From Ridgeia piscesae (taxonomy: Eukaryota > Annelida > Polychaeta > Sabellida > Siboglinidae), in assembly GCA_025642075.2 (NCBI GenBank), contig JAODUO010000880.1, forward strand, positions 1 to 64,000: 64,000 nucleotides of DNA, given 5' to 3'. Under the pieces are notes generated by a model. That model worked only from the letters and a program-made list of their open reading frames with translations, did not search any database and was not told the origin of the DNA. A program made the translations under genes and the position numbers. The first letter of the stretch is position 1; each line of letters opens with the position of its first letter. Shown in pieces: positions 26,306-38,515 of the stretch.

Positions 26306-26692
26306 ATGGAAGTCGCGATCGTCGTCATCATCGTCTTTGTCGTGCTACTCATCGCCATCATCGTCACACTCCGCCTCGCGAGCCGCTACAACTGGTGCAC
26401 GTGCTGTAACGATGACGATGATGATGACGATGATGACAGCAGTGACGAACGAACGATGGACGCAGCGGAGGAGTCGCGTGTCGACGACGTCTACCGCCCG
26501 GAGGAGGCAATCCTCCGGGAGGATGACGAGGAGGATTACAAGCGGGGAGGCTACTCAGAAGACGGAACAGCCGAGGAGATCAAGAATGAGGACTATGAGC
26601 AGTTCGAACGGCTGAGGAACCACGTCATCGCCATCGACGATGCTGAGAGCGAGGAGTTTGTCGTGAGCAACATGGAGGAGTCGTTACTGTGA
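26306..26692 (+). CDS. small single-pass membrane protein with acidic tail, probably a terminal exon
   Basis: The 128-residue frame starts ATG at 26306 and ends TGA at 26690-26692. Residues 2-22 (EVAIVVIIVFVVLLIAIIVT) form one strong transmembrane helix. LRLASRYNWCTCC follows, positive and cysteine-rich, as in palmitoylated juxtamembrane segments. Then comes a nine-Asp run and a tail rich in Glu and Asp, with a YEQF tyrosine-type sorting motif. The region is more GC-rich than its surroundings, and AATAAA lies 230 bases after the stop. A good 3' splice site (CTCTGTTGCAG) ends at 26200. From 26201 the same frame is open for 34 codons (with a CCQC motif) up to a TGA directly before this ATG. The protein may therefore be complete from 26306, or be the tail of a longer type I protein interrupted by that TGA. 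I do not recognise the family. Confidence 0.6.
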   Translation: MEVAIVVIIVFVVLLIAIIVTLRLASRYNWCTCCNDDDDDDDDDSSDERTMDAAEESRVDDVYRPEEAILREDDEEDYKRGGYSEDGTAEEIKNEDYEQFERLRNHVIAIDDAESEEFVVSNMEESLL

Positions 26693-26921
26693 CCTTGTCA
26701 AGGTCGTCGTGATGGAATCGGTGGCGAGGATCTATGTGTACTCAAATGCTCGTCGTGTGTGTAATTTCGGTGTTGCATCTAGCAAAATGTTGCCAAGGTG
26801 CCATGATATTGTGGCGCTCTTGCAGCAATCATGTGACCATCACATGACAAACATATTATGCTCTTGGTGGGATAACATCTCCAAAAGAACACTAAATACA
26901 TTCTACGTGACATGATCACTA

Positions 26922-26927
26922 AATAAA
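26922..26927 (+). promoter_or_regulatory. polyadenylation signal AATAAA
   Basis: AATAAA lies about 230 nt after the stop of the small membrane-protein frame, which supports that exon being terminal on the plus strand. Confidence 0.45.
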
Positions 26928-29900
26928 ATTGCAATTAACCTGATAATTTAAAACCAACACCATCCAACTGTGCCAACACTAGTATGGCTACTAATTAATT
27001 ATATAACATTATTTTTTGCTGGTTTGTTTCAATTACAGGTTTTAGCACATCATCTGTTGTGGAGACTGTTCTCCCACATGTCACAAGAACCTACGCAATA
27101 AACAGATACAGCTGTACTATAATCAAGATAGTATATTTCCACAAAACTGCAGTTCGGTGTCACCATTAGAAGGAAGCGTGGAAGCCCTGGGGAATTGTGT
27201 TACTGGTTGAACTGTGGGTGAAAGTACATTAGGGGAGAGTGAGGTAGAACTAATCTCTATCATACAGGTACAGCAAATCTGTTCACAATGGTTAATCCTC
27301 CCACAAACCAATCACAGACTCTGTCACGTGACGGGTCAGTGAGTATTCGCAGGCAGCGTAGCACTCTCCTCAATTAATTTAACCAACAACGAATCATGTT
27401 CGGTGATACTGAAATGTGTGGTGCATGCGAAGACGCTTCAAATGAAGAAACCGCTGCTGAAGCAGGCCTCTGACCAGCCATTAGACATGTGCGTCATTGA
27501 TGGATTAAATACGCTGGACATGTGTCCAGAGTGGACAAGAGACTGGTGATGAGTCTTCTTTGTGGAGAGACAGGATGGACACAGCACGATAGGCTGTCTA
27601 CACCATTGCTTCAAGGATAACATGTAATTTTATATAATACATTAATACATATTTTATGACGTAACATTTTCAATAAAGGCTCAAAGTGCTGTACACAATT
27701 TCATTATACATAAAAGTGAAAACAATTAAATATAACATCAATAAATAACATACTGTACTAAAAGAAATTTGTTGTTGATTTTAGTAAGTTCGAAAACAGT
27801 ATGTCCATTATGGTAACTTTATAAACAAAATACATCCATAAATTTAAAAAAAACTGACTTTAACGATTTATCATGATTTATGATAAAACTGATCAGACAC
27901 TGTATATCTAAGGAAACAATGTACAACTTCTGTCAGTAAAATGTAACACTGCTGGGGGGGCCCGGGGGGGAGCATTTTCATGACATGTGTCAGACCTCTG
28001 AGCACAGTCCACAGATGTCACCTGTTTTAGTTCCAGGCTCCCTGAACAGCTCATGTGTTTACAGTGTAGATTTGTTCCTCCTGAGATCTCACTCCCAGCC
28101 GTGGTTCTGTGCCTCAGTTTCATTCCCTCTATTCCTTCTCTGTTTCACCATTTCTCTCCCACTCGTTCCATGTTTCTCTTCTCCTGGTCCTCCCATCTGT
28201 CTCTGTCTTCCTCGCCTCCTCTTCCCTCCACTCCCTGGGCACCTGCTGCCTCTGCCAGCTGTTCTCTTCCCACTCTCCCCATGTCCCTGGACCCGTGTCA
28301 AAATCTCTTGTCAAACATTCCTTTGCTCCATCCTCTGGTCGTCCATCCGTGGCTTATCAATTCTCATCATTTCCTGTTACCACTTTAATCAGTTATCATA
28401 ATTTACCCCAGAAATCACACACACTGTCCATGTAAGAACCCAGCATCATGTGGCCCGGTGCGCCTCAGACACACCCACTCAGTGCCAGGTTCTCTTGTGA
28501 CGCTGTAATTTAACGCGGCACACGGCACGACTGTGAGCTGGATATACAGGTACCCAACAATCAGAAGTAAAAGTGTTGCCACGGCAACTGCAGAATATAA
28601 AAAGACAGATGGCACAACACAACGAATGTAAAGAGGAGGCAAGAGACATTTTATTGTTGCCTCTGAATGTTTGTGTAATGTGTCTGTTTGACAGCTGCTA
28701 CGGGGGCAGGTGATTTCTGGGCCACAAGACGACCTGACCCGACAGACCACAGAAGCGGCTCAATCACAGTGGAGCTAAACTGTTTGCACAGTAAACTTAA
28801 GAGTGATATACAAGTGTAACAAATCCTAGAAGAAACATGGATGATGAATGTGGCACTATTGCAGTTGCATTTCTAGATAATTGGAGTAATAATTGGATGG
28901 ATTGCAAACTACTCCTATGACCTATTATATTACTAATACATCATTAGAATGATTTGTTAACCATAAAAGTAGGAGAAAATAACATATTTCCTGTACATGA
29001 AAAACTTGACATATGATGGACTGGATCAATCACCTGTAGACTGCACAGAGCTACACATCACACGTACATACCTCCACTTCTGGGACAGTATCAAAATCGA
29101 CATGCTATCCTTGACCGATATATAAATCCCAGCCTTGACCAAGAGACATTTCCGTGCAGCGTACATCCATGTCCAACAGGTTCATTACAAAATCCATCCC
29201 TTGATTATTTCCTGGCAAAAGCGACAACGCAAAATCCCTTCTTCTGGCCAATTATGTCAAACTCACTGGTCTATAAATATCAATATCGAATCAGAAGGCC
29301 GACTTCTAGATTGGGTCCAGTCCGGCAAATGATTCAACTTCACATCTGTATCCTTGAGGAGAAGCCACAGAGGTTTTATTACAACCACAGCAAATAAAAT
29401 TGCATTAATAGAAAAAGTGAACAAGAAGCCTGCTATAACTATTACAGTCGTAGTAATGTTAGTTTAATGCAATATCTTACACAGTCACGAAGTAGGCCAC
29501 AATGTTTTCTCATGTGTCTGGATAAATGTAGGTGTATGACAGAAATGAGTTACCCTACAATTTATCTTACACTTATTTGTGGCACACAGAGAAGAGTAAA
29601 TGTCAGGATGTAGGGGCACGTTTCCAAACCCTACTGTCAACATAAAGTCACTGTTTCTGAGGGGTGTGTTTTAATCACAATGAATTACTACATTTATAAA
29701 ATATCAAAATAATTAATGGGTTTGGTAATTATCAATAATCAACAACTTGAGATGTGCAACACACACATTTATATCAGAGCAAAGACTCTGTCACAAATCA
29801 TAGTGTTCACTTGTGCCAGAACACTTGCTGAGAGGACTCATTATACTTTAAAAAAGGGACTATATTTTATGTCTGCCCATTTCAATGAGTAAATAACTCT

Positions 29901-30243
29901 CCAATGCTAAGCATCAACTAGCTATATGATAGGCCCCAATGGGTACAGCTTCTGATAACCAGGAGTCTTGCCCTGGGTCTCTGGAGGTCTCTGCCCTGAG
30001 TCTCTGGAGGTCTCTGCCCTGAGTCTCTGGAGGTCTCACTTCTTCATAGTGAACTGTACAGCACAGTACAACATAACATATGTTGCTACAACATTGTGTG
30101 ACTGTTTTCTTGGATGTGTCACAAGATGAACTGTGAGTCACTGTCATTTAGTGCATTCTCCATCGTACATTAATAATTAACATCACCATCAAAATCAATG
30201 GTAAACCGGTTTTAAGCAAATGCAAAACAAAACAATTCTGATC
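26928..30243. other. unique spacer
   Basis: No supported gene. A C/T-rich stretch at 28090-28330 gives spurious open frames. A 112-codon minus-strand frame at 28415-28750 has one hydrophobic segment but no ATG start. A 23-bp triplicate (GAGTCTCTGGAGGTCTCTGC type) lies at 29971-30040. Confidence 0.5.
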
Positions 30244-30521
30244 ATAGCTTTATGTAGAGACCTGTCATTTGGACAGGTAAAACCGGTTTTGGACGGGTAG
30301 AAATATAGGTGGATGGGTAAAAAATGAAGGAGCAAAAAAAGGTCTACAATCATAGATATTGTCATTTAAGCCTTAGAAATGAGTGTAAATGGTGTCACAT
30401 ATGTTAGTAGTCCATTTCAAATAAAAAACACATTTAAAGTTTGTAAACTGACTTAACAGTTGGCATCAATGTGTCCACCAAAAGTGTGTGACAGGCAACA
30501 ATTTGGTTCTGCATAAAGCCC
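30244..30521 (+). mobile_element. dispersed repeat element, copy A
   Basis: This segment of about 280 bp (ATAGCTTTATGTAGAGACC to GGTTCTGCATAAAG) is a diverged, same-orientation copy of 41307-41596. Shared blocks include TAGTCCATTTCA, TGTTTGTAAACTG-like sequence and TGTGTCCACCAAAA. The short indels and substitutions spread along it look like an old interspersed element rather than a recent duplication. No coding capacity. Confidence 0.75.
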
Positions 30522-31734
30522 TGATTCTGATTTGGAAAAAAACAGTGTTTGTTTGAACAATTACATGAATAACAATGAAATAATGAGACAATAACATCTT
30601 AACATCTTATTAAGAAATCAACAAGGAGGATAATTTGCAGGCTGTGATGGATAAGTAAGGTCATGATAAAGGTAACTAGAGGTAAGACAACGTGTTGACA
30701 CTTGTAAATATTGATAATTACCAGTTAGTGCACTAGTATATGTGGCATGACAAAAATGTGTAAAAAAATACTTTAGAAACAAATGCACTTTATTTGATCA
30801 CCATGAATTGGTCAATTAAATACAGACTGGTCCCTACTCCGTTTGAGTGCACTGTCTGACACATTTCACCTCTGACCTTCTCAGTGCAACTAGGTAACTG
30901 AGAGAACTTAATGAAAGTTATTAAAAATGACAAATTGAGTGAGGCTTAATTGATTTTATTGGATTTTGTGTATGAAGATAGCAATACAAGATATGTTATC
31001 AAATTAAAAAGAAGATAAACTAGTGTGCATGCTTCACTTTGTTCAAAGTTATATAATCTTCATAAAAAATCTAGTATTAATAATCGATGTGAAAAAAATG
31101 GTATGAATTCTTCCTGGGGTTACAAGAACCCCTAAAAGTTTGGCGCCCCAGATAGGAAGCATGTGGGGGGGAGCATCAGGTAAACATGTACACTCTAGAC
31201 TGTTTGATGCAGTACATATGACGATACCCTAACATAATTTTTTTAATAAGTCAGATTCCGTGATTTATACATCTGCAGATGTCTGATAAGCCTATGTCTT
31301 CCTTATACATCTGCAGATGTCTGATAGCCGAAGTCTTCTTTATCCTTTTTCATCTGGATGTTATCACTTTAGATGGAAATCTGGTTAAATCTTTATGTAC
31401 CTAAATTTCTCTTCTGGCGCAACCAGATTTATCCAGAAGTTGGTGAGTTACTTGTACAAACCCAGCAGTGGCTGAGCTCACAAATAAAGATTCTCCTTTG
31501 ATGTATGTGTCAGCCCATTGTGGGACATTAGGTCGATAAACGGTAGGAATTTGCTACCACTGGGAGGACACTGTTGTGAGTAAATCAATTAGACATGTGA
31601 TATTGGCATGTTTCTAGTCGACCTACCTGGCCTTGGAGTGATATCTCACAGGACACTAAGGACGACAATGTCGTTAAGATGCATGCAATGTGCACACAAT
31701 GTTGTATGCATTTGCGCCAACTCCCGGACATATT
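30522..31734. other. unique spacer with a duplicated palindrome
   Basis: A perfect 14-bp palindrome ACATCTGCAGATGT occurs at 31269-31282 and again at 31307-31320, within a 38-bp direct repeat. Nothing else is recognised. Confidence 0.6.
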
Positions 31735-31800
31735 CATGTGGTGTAATGGTTCAAACATTAGGCTCTCAACTGAGAGAATTTTGTTCAAATCCTTTCACTA
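31735..31800 (+). mobile_element. tRNA-like SINE head
   Basis: TGTGGTGTAATGGTT (A-box-like), then CTCTCAACTGAGAG (a small hairpin) and TTGTTCAAATCC (B-box-like) are spaced as in a tRNA gene. The ends do not pair into a full acceptor stem, so a tRNA-derived SINE is more likely than a functional tRNA. Confidence 0.4.
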
Positions 31801-31944
31801 CACAGATATTTCTTTGGCATAAATTGCAGTGTGGTTTAATATTTCACAGATTAGTTGAGTTGGAACCCAAGAAAACAAATACCACTGGACAAAACCCCAC
31901 TTGAACAAAACTTCACCCACAAATGAGAATTATGGACAAATCCC

Positions 31945-32475
<531 letters not shown>

Positions 32476-32493
32476 TATATATATATATATATA

Positions 32494-32545
<52 letters not shown>
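32476..32545. repeat. TA microsatellite
   Basis: (TA)n with one CATCATA interruption, directly following the TC tract. Confidence 0.97.
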
Positions 32546-32548
<3 letters not shown>

Positions 32549-32835
32549 TAAAAACAAATACTATGATTTAGAACAAAGCTGATATTTGTGGCTTAGAAAA
32601 ATAAAATCATGATTGTAATGCCCATCAAACAGGATGTTGAATGCACTTGCCTAACTTAACATATTTCCATGTAAATGGTGGGGTTATGTATGGGTGGATT
32701 TTTTCCACTGGGTTTTATCCATTTACTACAGCACTATGACACGTTTCTAAACTTGTGTGAACGTGATTTGGTAAAAACTGAAAACAACAAAAGAATTTAT
32801 TATTATAACAACATTATTTCTTGTTTCAATTTGAC

Positions 32836-33445
32836 CGTGCTTGTGGCTGCATGTACTTGTGGCTGCATGTACTTGTTGCTGCATGTACTTGTGGCTGCAT
32901 GTACTTGTGGCTGCATGTACTTGTTGCTGCATGTACTTGTGGCTGCATGTGCTTGTGCTGCATGTACTTGTTGCTGCATGTACTTGTTGCTGCATGTGCT
33001 TGTTGCTGCATGTGCTTGTGGCTGCATGTACTTGTTGCTGCATGTACTTGTTGCTGCATGTACTTGTGGCTGCATGTACTTGTTGCTGCATGTACTTGTT
33101 GTTGCATGTACTTGTGGCTGCATGTACTTGTGCTGCATGTACTTGTGGCTGCATGTACTTGTTGCTGCATGTAGCTTGTGGCTGCATGTACTTGTTGCTG
33201 CATGTACTTGTTGTTGCATGTACTTGTTGCTGCATGTACTTGTGGCTGCATGTGCTTGTTGCTGCATGTACTTGTTGCTGCATGTACTTGTTGCTGCATG
33301 TACTTGTTGCTGCATGTGCTTGTGGCTGCATGTATTTGTGGCTGCATGTACTTGTTGTTGCATGTGCTTGTTGCTGCATGTGCTTGTTGCTGCATGTGCT
33401 TGTTGCTGCACGTGTTTGTTGCTGCATGTGCTTGTTGCTGCATGA
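32836..33445 (+). repeat. 16-bp minisatellite, about 38 copies
   Basis: The unit is GTACTTGTTGCTGCAT (variants TTGTGG and GTGCTTG). The unit contains almost no stop codons, so Cys/Leu/Ala- or Gln/His-rich open frames appear in all six frames; it is not coding. Confidence 0.95.
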
Positions 33446-34554
33446 CTGTATGCAGTGCTTGTGCATGCACCTGTGTGTCTGTGTGCATCTGGGTGCATGT
33501 CGTGTGTTGCCAGTGCATGCACTTGGTGCTTGCACAAAGCATCTACCAGTTGGGAACATCAACTAAAAACATAAATTAACAAATAAAAAATCAACTTTGT
33601 CGTTTATAAATGCCAATTACCAACTCCTTTGATTCGGTTGACTAAAGAACGAAACAAGTGACCTGTTTTTTACCGTCAGATAGAGAAAATGTCAAACGGT
33701 GCTATCTTGCGGGCTAATCAATCAATCATGCCAATGAGTAGATCTGCTCTAAAAAAGGCTGCCTTCTGTTTCAAAGTTCTGCTTTGAATTACATGATTTC
33801 CCATCAAGGTCCTATTTATGATATGTAACTTGATATATTGTTTTCTTCAGTTATTAATCAATCAATGAATGTCAAGGTATAGACTCTTGCATGATGTGAG
33901 TAGACAAGCTGACTCAGTCAGGCACACAACGTTTACAATTTCAGCCAGTGTCGCTATCGAAACAACTGGCAATAACTGTCTGGCATTGCAATATATTTTT
34001 GCTACTTTCATTTAAACATAAAGGGAATCTCGGCTATCTATTATTAAATTAATAAACAACAGTATTTGGGGATGTTGCATTAGGAATGATTGTATTAGGT
34101 GGGGTAATGTTCAGAAACCAGGCGGTCGCATCAGGGGTGGTCAGATGTTACCATCAGTGTGCCATGGTGCGTACCTGGCAGGTCACACAGTCCAAACATG
34201 TGCAATATTTACAAGCTGCAGTGTTATGATGAGATCAAGTAAAGGTACGTTCTCATATACCACAGTGTCCAGTCTACAGGACTGTTCACACTGCTTTATC
34301 TCTCATTTCCTGTCAGACGTGCCTACTCAAACACCAGCTCAAATGTTCTGGGATACATCCAACTGCAATTAATGCACAAAAACTATTCACACACTTTAAT
34401 ATCCACTACTGTTTGTACTCATTCAAACAGCTGAGTGAACTAGAGCAAAGTAGAGTGAACAAACTTGTCCAAAGTCCAACATGATAGCATTATTAGGGTG
34501 AATGTAAACAAATCACACAGATAGTCCCAGCTCTAGTCTAAACTGCAATCAGGC

Positions 34555-34557
<3 letters not shown>
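33446..34557. other. unique spacer
   Basis: No gene. A stretch at 33600-33740 combines CCTTTGATTCGG (TCF-like) and CTAATCAATCAATCA (Pbx/Hox-like), and may be regulatory. Confidence 0.45.
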
Positions 34558-34604
<47 letters not shown>

Positions 34605-34710
34605 ACAATGCGGAAGCACGCACGCATCGCATACACACGCACACACACCACGCGGAAGCACGCATGCATGCACGCACGCCCATACACATGCACGCACGCA
34701 CACTCACATC
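34558..34710. repeat. CA / CGCA microsatellite
   Basis: (CA)n followed by ACGCACGCATGC-type steps. Confidence 0.93.
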
Positions 34711-35127
34711 AAGGGTTGCCTGTCCTCACGTTATCAGTGGACCACAAAGGGACTCTTAACAGTAATCGTGCAGTATACACACAAAAGAAGGTTTTGCACT
34801 TGGGAGCAGTTGTCAAGAAGATTAAAGACCCACGAGGCTGTCACATGTGGGATTGTGTTAGTGATAATTTAATGAGACATCCACTGATAGACATACCACA
34901 GAAACATACAGAACTAGGCCTGGATCCTTGGCTCACTCTGGTTAGCAGAGGACGGCCAAGTGAGACAGACACAGATGTCTCGATTTCCCCATACAGTTCT
35001 AAGGCGACAGTCAAAAGAACATGCATGCTCAGCCTCTGCAGCCGATGGAGAACAAGCCGTCTTCCTGGGGAAAATGATCCTGTGTCCAGGCCCCAGTGGT
35101 GTAAAATTTATGTAGTTTGCACCACGA

Positions 35128-35130
<3 letters not shown>
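34711..35130. other. unique spacer between CA and TG tracts
   Basis: About 420 bp with an open plus-strand frame that runs into the TG tract. It has no recognisable domain and no start codon of its own, so I treat it as non-coding. Confidence 0.45.
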
Positions 35131-35174
<44 letters not shown>

Positions 35175-35238
35175 TGTGGTGTGCGTGTGGTGTGTGTGTG
35201 TGTGTTGTGTGTTGTGTGTGTGTGTGTGTGTGTGTGTG

Positions 35239-35295
<57 letters not shown>

Positions 35296-35430
35296 GTGTG
35301 TGTGTGTCTGTGTGTGTGAGTGATGTGTGTGTGGTGTGTGTGTGTGTTGTGTGTGTGTTGTGTTGTGTGTGTGTGTGTGTGTGAGTGTGTGAGTGTGTGA
35401 GTGTGTGAGTGTGTGTGTGTGTATGCCTGT
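35131..35430. repeat. TG microsatellite, about 300 bp
   Basis: (TG)n with occasional TTG, GGTG and GAG interruptions. Confidence 0.97.
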
Positions 35431-35454
35431 GTGAGTCTATACACATCTAAGAGT

Positions 35455-35573
<119 letters not shown>

Positions 35574-36504
35574 GTGTTACCATGTATGTGTATACAAGCT
35601 GTGTATGTATCTCTCTGTGGTGTGTTTGGACCCGTTATGCTTCCATTAGCCTTTCATGTGTGGAAACATGTGTATCCATTTCTACCTTTGCAATTTAACA
35701 TGTGGGCAGGCTTTTGTGGGGGAAACAGTGAGGCGTGGGGCGATAATCTGCCAACAAACACATGAAACGACAGACGGAATAACATGAGAGAACACTCCCC
35801 TGGTGCCTGTACATAGCAGTGTCCCATCCCATCAACATCTTCCACTAGAGTCAACAAGGCCATGTAAAATTAATACCAATACTTTCATCACTTTCATCAC
35901 GAGAACGTTACTTCTGCTCCCAATCTCTCTGATGTCACGCGTAAATTAATATCTATTTTTGCTATTTTCCATAACAAATACACTTGTAATGTTTCAATGT
36001 TTGGATGTCTTTGGTCTAGTCCCTAGAGAGCTTCTCGTCAATTCTCCAGGTAACTCAGTCATTGCACCAGGCCACACACTGACATCATTGAAACTCCATG
36101 TTAACAACAGATGTGTTTTTATACAAGAGGTGACTTTCGGTGATATTTAGGATGAAAACTACATGATTATTACATCAGTGGGTCACAAAGGGAACATAAA
36201 GAAATATAAAACGTATACACACTACAATTATACGGAGCATGCCATATTAGTCAAACTCGCGTAAGTTTATTTTTGCTAAGTCAAATATTTTCCTTCGCAC
36301 CAGCAGTCTTCATGTTTTGCATGTTATAACACATTCTGCACAAGGCAACTTATATACACAGTGTATATATATATATACCCATACATATACAAACAATCTG
36401 TATATTCAACTACTACCACCTGCACATGGTCCAGTGCAAAGACCTACAGACCACACACGGACCACTGCAAGAACCCAAACAGCACACAACCATTAATGCA
36501 TTAG
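35574..36504. other. unique spacer
   Basis: No gene or repeat family recognised; AT-rich with ordinary composition. Confidence 0.55.
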
Positions 36505-38515
36505 GTGTCAATCCCCCATCACAGGTCTCACCACCTATCTGACACATAAATATCACAGGTCTCAGTCCCTGTCTGACACATAAACATCACAGGTCTCAGT
36601 CCCTGTTTGACACATAAATATCACAGGTCTCAGTCCCTGTCTGACACATAAACATCACAGGTCTCAGTCCCTGTCTGACACATAAACATCACAGGTCTCA
36701 GTCCCTGTCTGACACATAAATATCACAGGTCTCAGTCCCTGTCTGACACATAAATATCACAGGTCTCAGTCCCTGTTTGACACATATATATCACAGGTCT
36801 CAGTCCCTGTCTGACACATAAATATCACAGGTCTCAGTCCCTGTCTGACACATAAATATCACAGGTCTCAGTCCCTGTTTGACACATATATATCACAGGT
36901 CTCAGTCCCTGTCTGACACATAAATATCACAGGTCTCAGTCCCTGTTTGACACATAAACATCACAGGTCTCAGTCCCTGTCTGACACATAAATATCACAG
37001 GTCTCAGTCCCTGTCTGACACATAAACATCACAGGTCTCAGTCCCTGTCTGACACATAAACATCACAGGTCTCAGTCCCTGTCTGACACATAAACATCAC
37101 AGGTCTCAGTCCCTGTCTGACACATAAACATCACAGGTCTCAGTCCCTGTCTGACACATAAACATCACAGGTCTCAACACCTGTCTGACACATAAACATC
37201 ACAGGTCTCAGTCCCTGTCTGACACATAAACATCACAGGTTTCAGTCCCTGTCTGACACATAAACATCACAGGTCTCAGTCCCTGTCTGACACATAAACA
37301 TCACAGGTCTCAGTCCCTGTCTGACACATAAACATCACAGGTCTCAGTCCCTGTCTGACACATAAACATCACAGGTCTCAGTCCCTGTCTGACACATAAA
37401 CATCACAGGTCTCAGTCCCTGTCTGACATATAAACATCACAGGTCTCAGTCCCTGTCTGACATATAAACATCCCAGGTTTCAGTCCCTGTCTGACACATA
37501 AACATCACAGGTCTCAGTCCCTGTCTGACACATAAACATCACAGGTTTCAGTCCCTGTCTGACACATAAACATCACAGGTTTCAGTCCCTGTCTGACACA
37601 TAAACATCACAGGTCTCAGTCCCTGTCTGACACATAAACATCACAGGTCTCAGTCCCTGTCTGACACATAAACACCACAGGTCTCAGTCCCTGTCTGACA
37701 CATAAACATCACAGGTCTCAGTCCCTGTCTGACACATAAACATCACAGGTCTCAGTCCCTGTCTGACACATAAACATCACAGGTCTCAGTCCCTGTCTGA
37801 CATATAAACATCCCATATTTCAGTCCCTGTCTGACACGTAAACATCACAGGTCTCAGTCCCTGTCTGACACAAACACCACAGGTTTCAGTCCCTGTCTGA
37901 CACATAAACATCACAGGTCTCAGTCCCTGTCTGACACATAAACATCACAGGTCTCAGTCCCTGTCTGACACATAAACATCACAGGTCTCAGTCCCTGTCT
38001 GACACATAAACATCACAGGTTTCAGTCCCTGTCTAACACATAAACATCACAGGTCTCAGTCCCTGTCTGACACATAAACATCACAGGTCTCAGCCCCTGT
38101 GCGACACATAAACACCACAGGTCTCAGCCCCTGTCTGACACATAAACATCACAGGTCTCAGTCCCTGTCTGACACATAAACATCACAGGTCTCAGTCCCT
38201 ATCTGACATATAAACATCCCATATTTCAGTCCCTGTCTGACACGTAAACATCACAGGTCTCAGTCCCTGTCTGACACAAACACCACAGGTTTCAGTCCCT
38301 GTCTGACACATAAACATCACAGGTCTCAGTCCCTGTCTGACACATAAACATCACAGGTCTCAGCCCCTGTCTGACACATAAACATCACAGGTCTCAGTCC
38401 CTGTCTGACACATAAACATCACAGGTTTCAGTCCCTGTCTAACACATAAACATCACAGGTCTCAGTCCCTGTCTGACACATAAACATCACAGGTCTCAGC
38501 CCCTGGCTGACACAT
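36505..38515 (+). repeat. 34-bp minisatellite, about 59 copies
   Basis: The unit is 34 bp (CATCACAGGTCTCAGTCCCT followed by GTCTGACACATAAA). Left copies favour AAATATCAC, the remainder AAACATCAC. A block of about 415 bp at roughly 37789-37920 onward recurs at 38204-38335 (marker CATCCCATATTTCAG), showing duplication of several units at once. Confidence 0.96.

Noticed and set aside
28415..28750. Minus-strand membrane protein of about 111 residues
   Set aside because: It has one hydrophobic segment but no ATG start, no convincing splice sites and no recognisable domain. Not enough to call.
31735..31800. Functional tRNA gene
   Set aside because: A- and B-box-like words are present, but acceptor and anticodon stems do not pair well. 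Kept only as a SINE-like remnant.
32841..33579. Cysteine-rich or Gln/His-rich small protein
   Set aside because: It is a 16-bp tandem repeat, open in all six frames.
34608..35384. 258-codon plus-strand frame
   Set aside because: It begins in a CA repeat and ends in a TG repeat. The middle 400 bases have no recognisable domain.
36505..38515. CRISPR array
   Set aside because: The units are directly adjacent 34-bp copies with no unique spacers, in animal DNA. The same holds for the 33-, 38- and 32-bp arrays.
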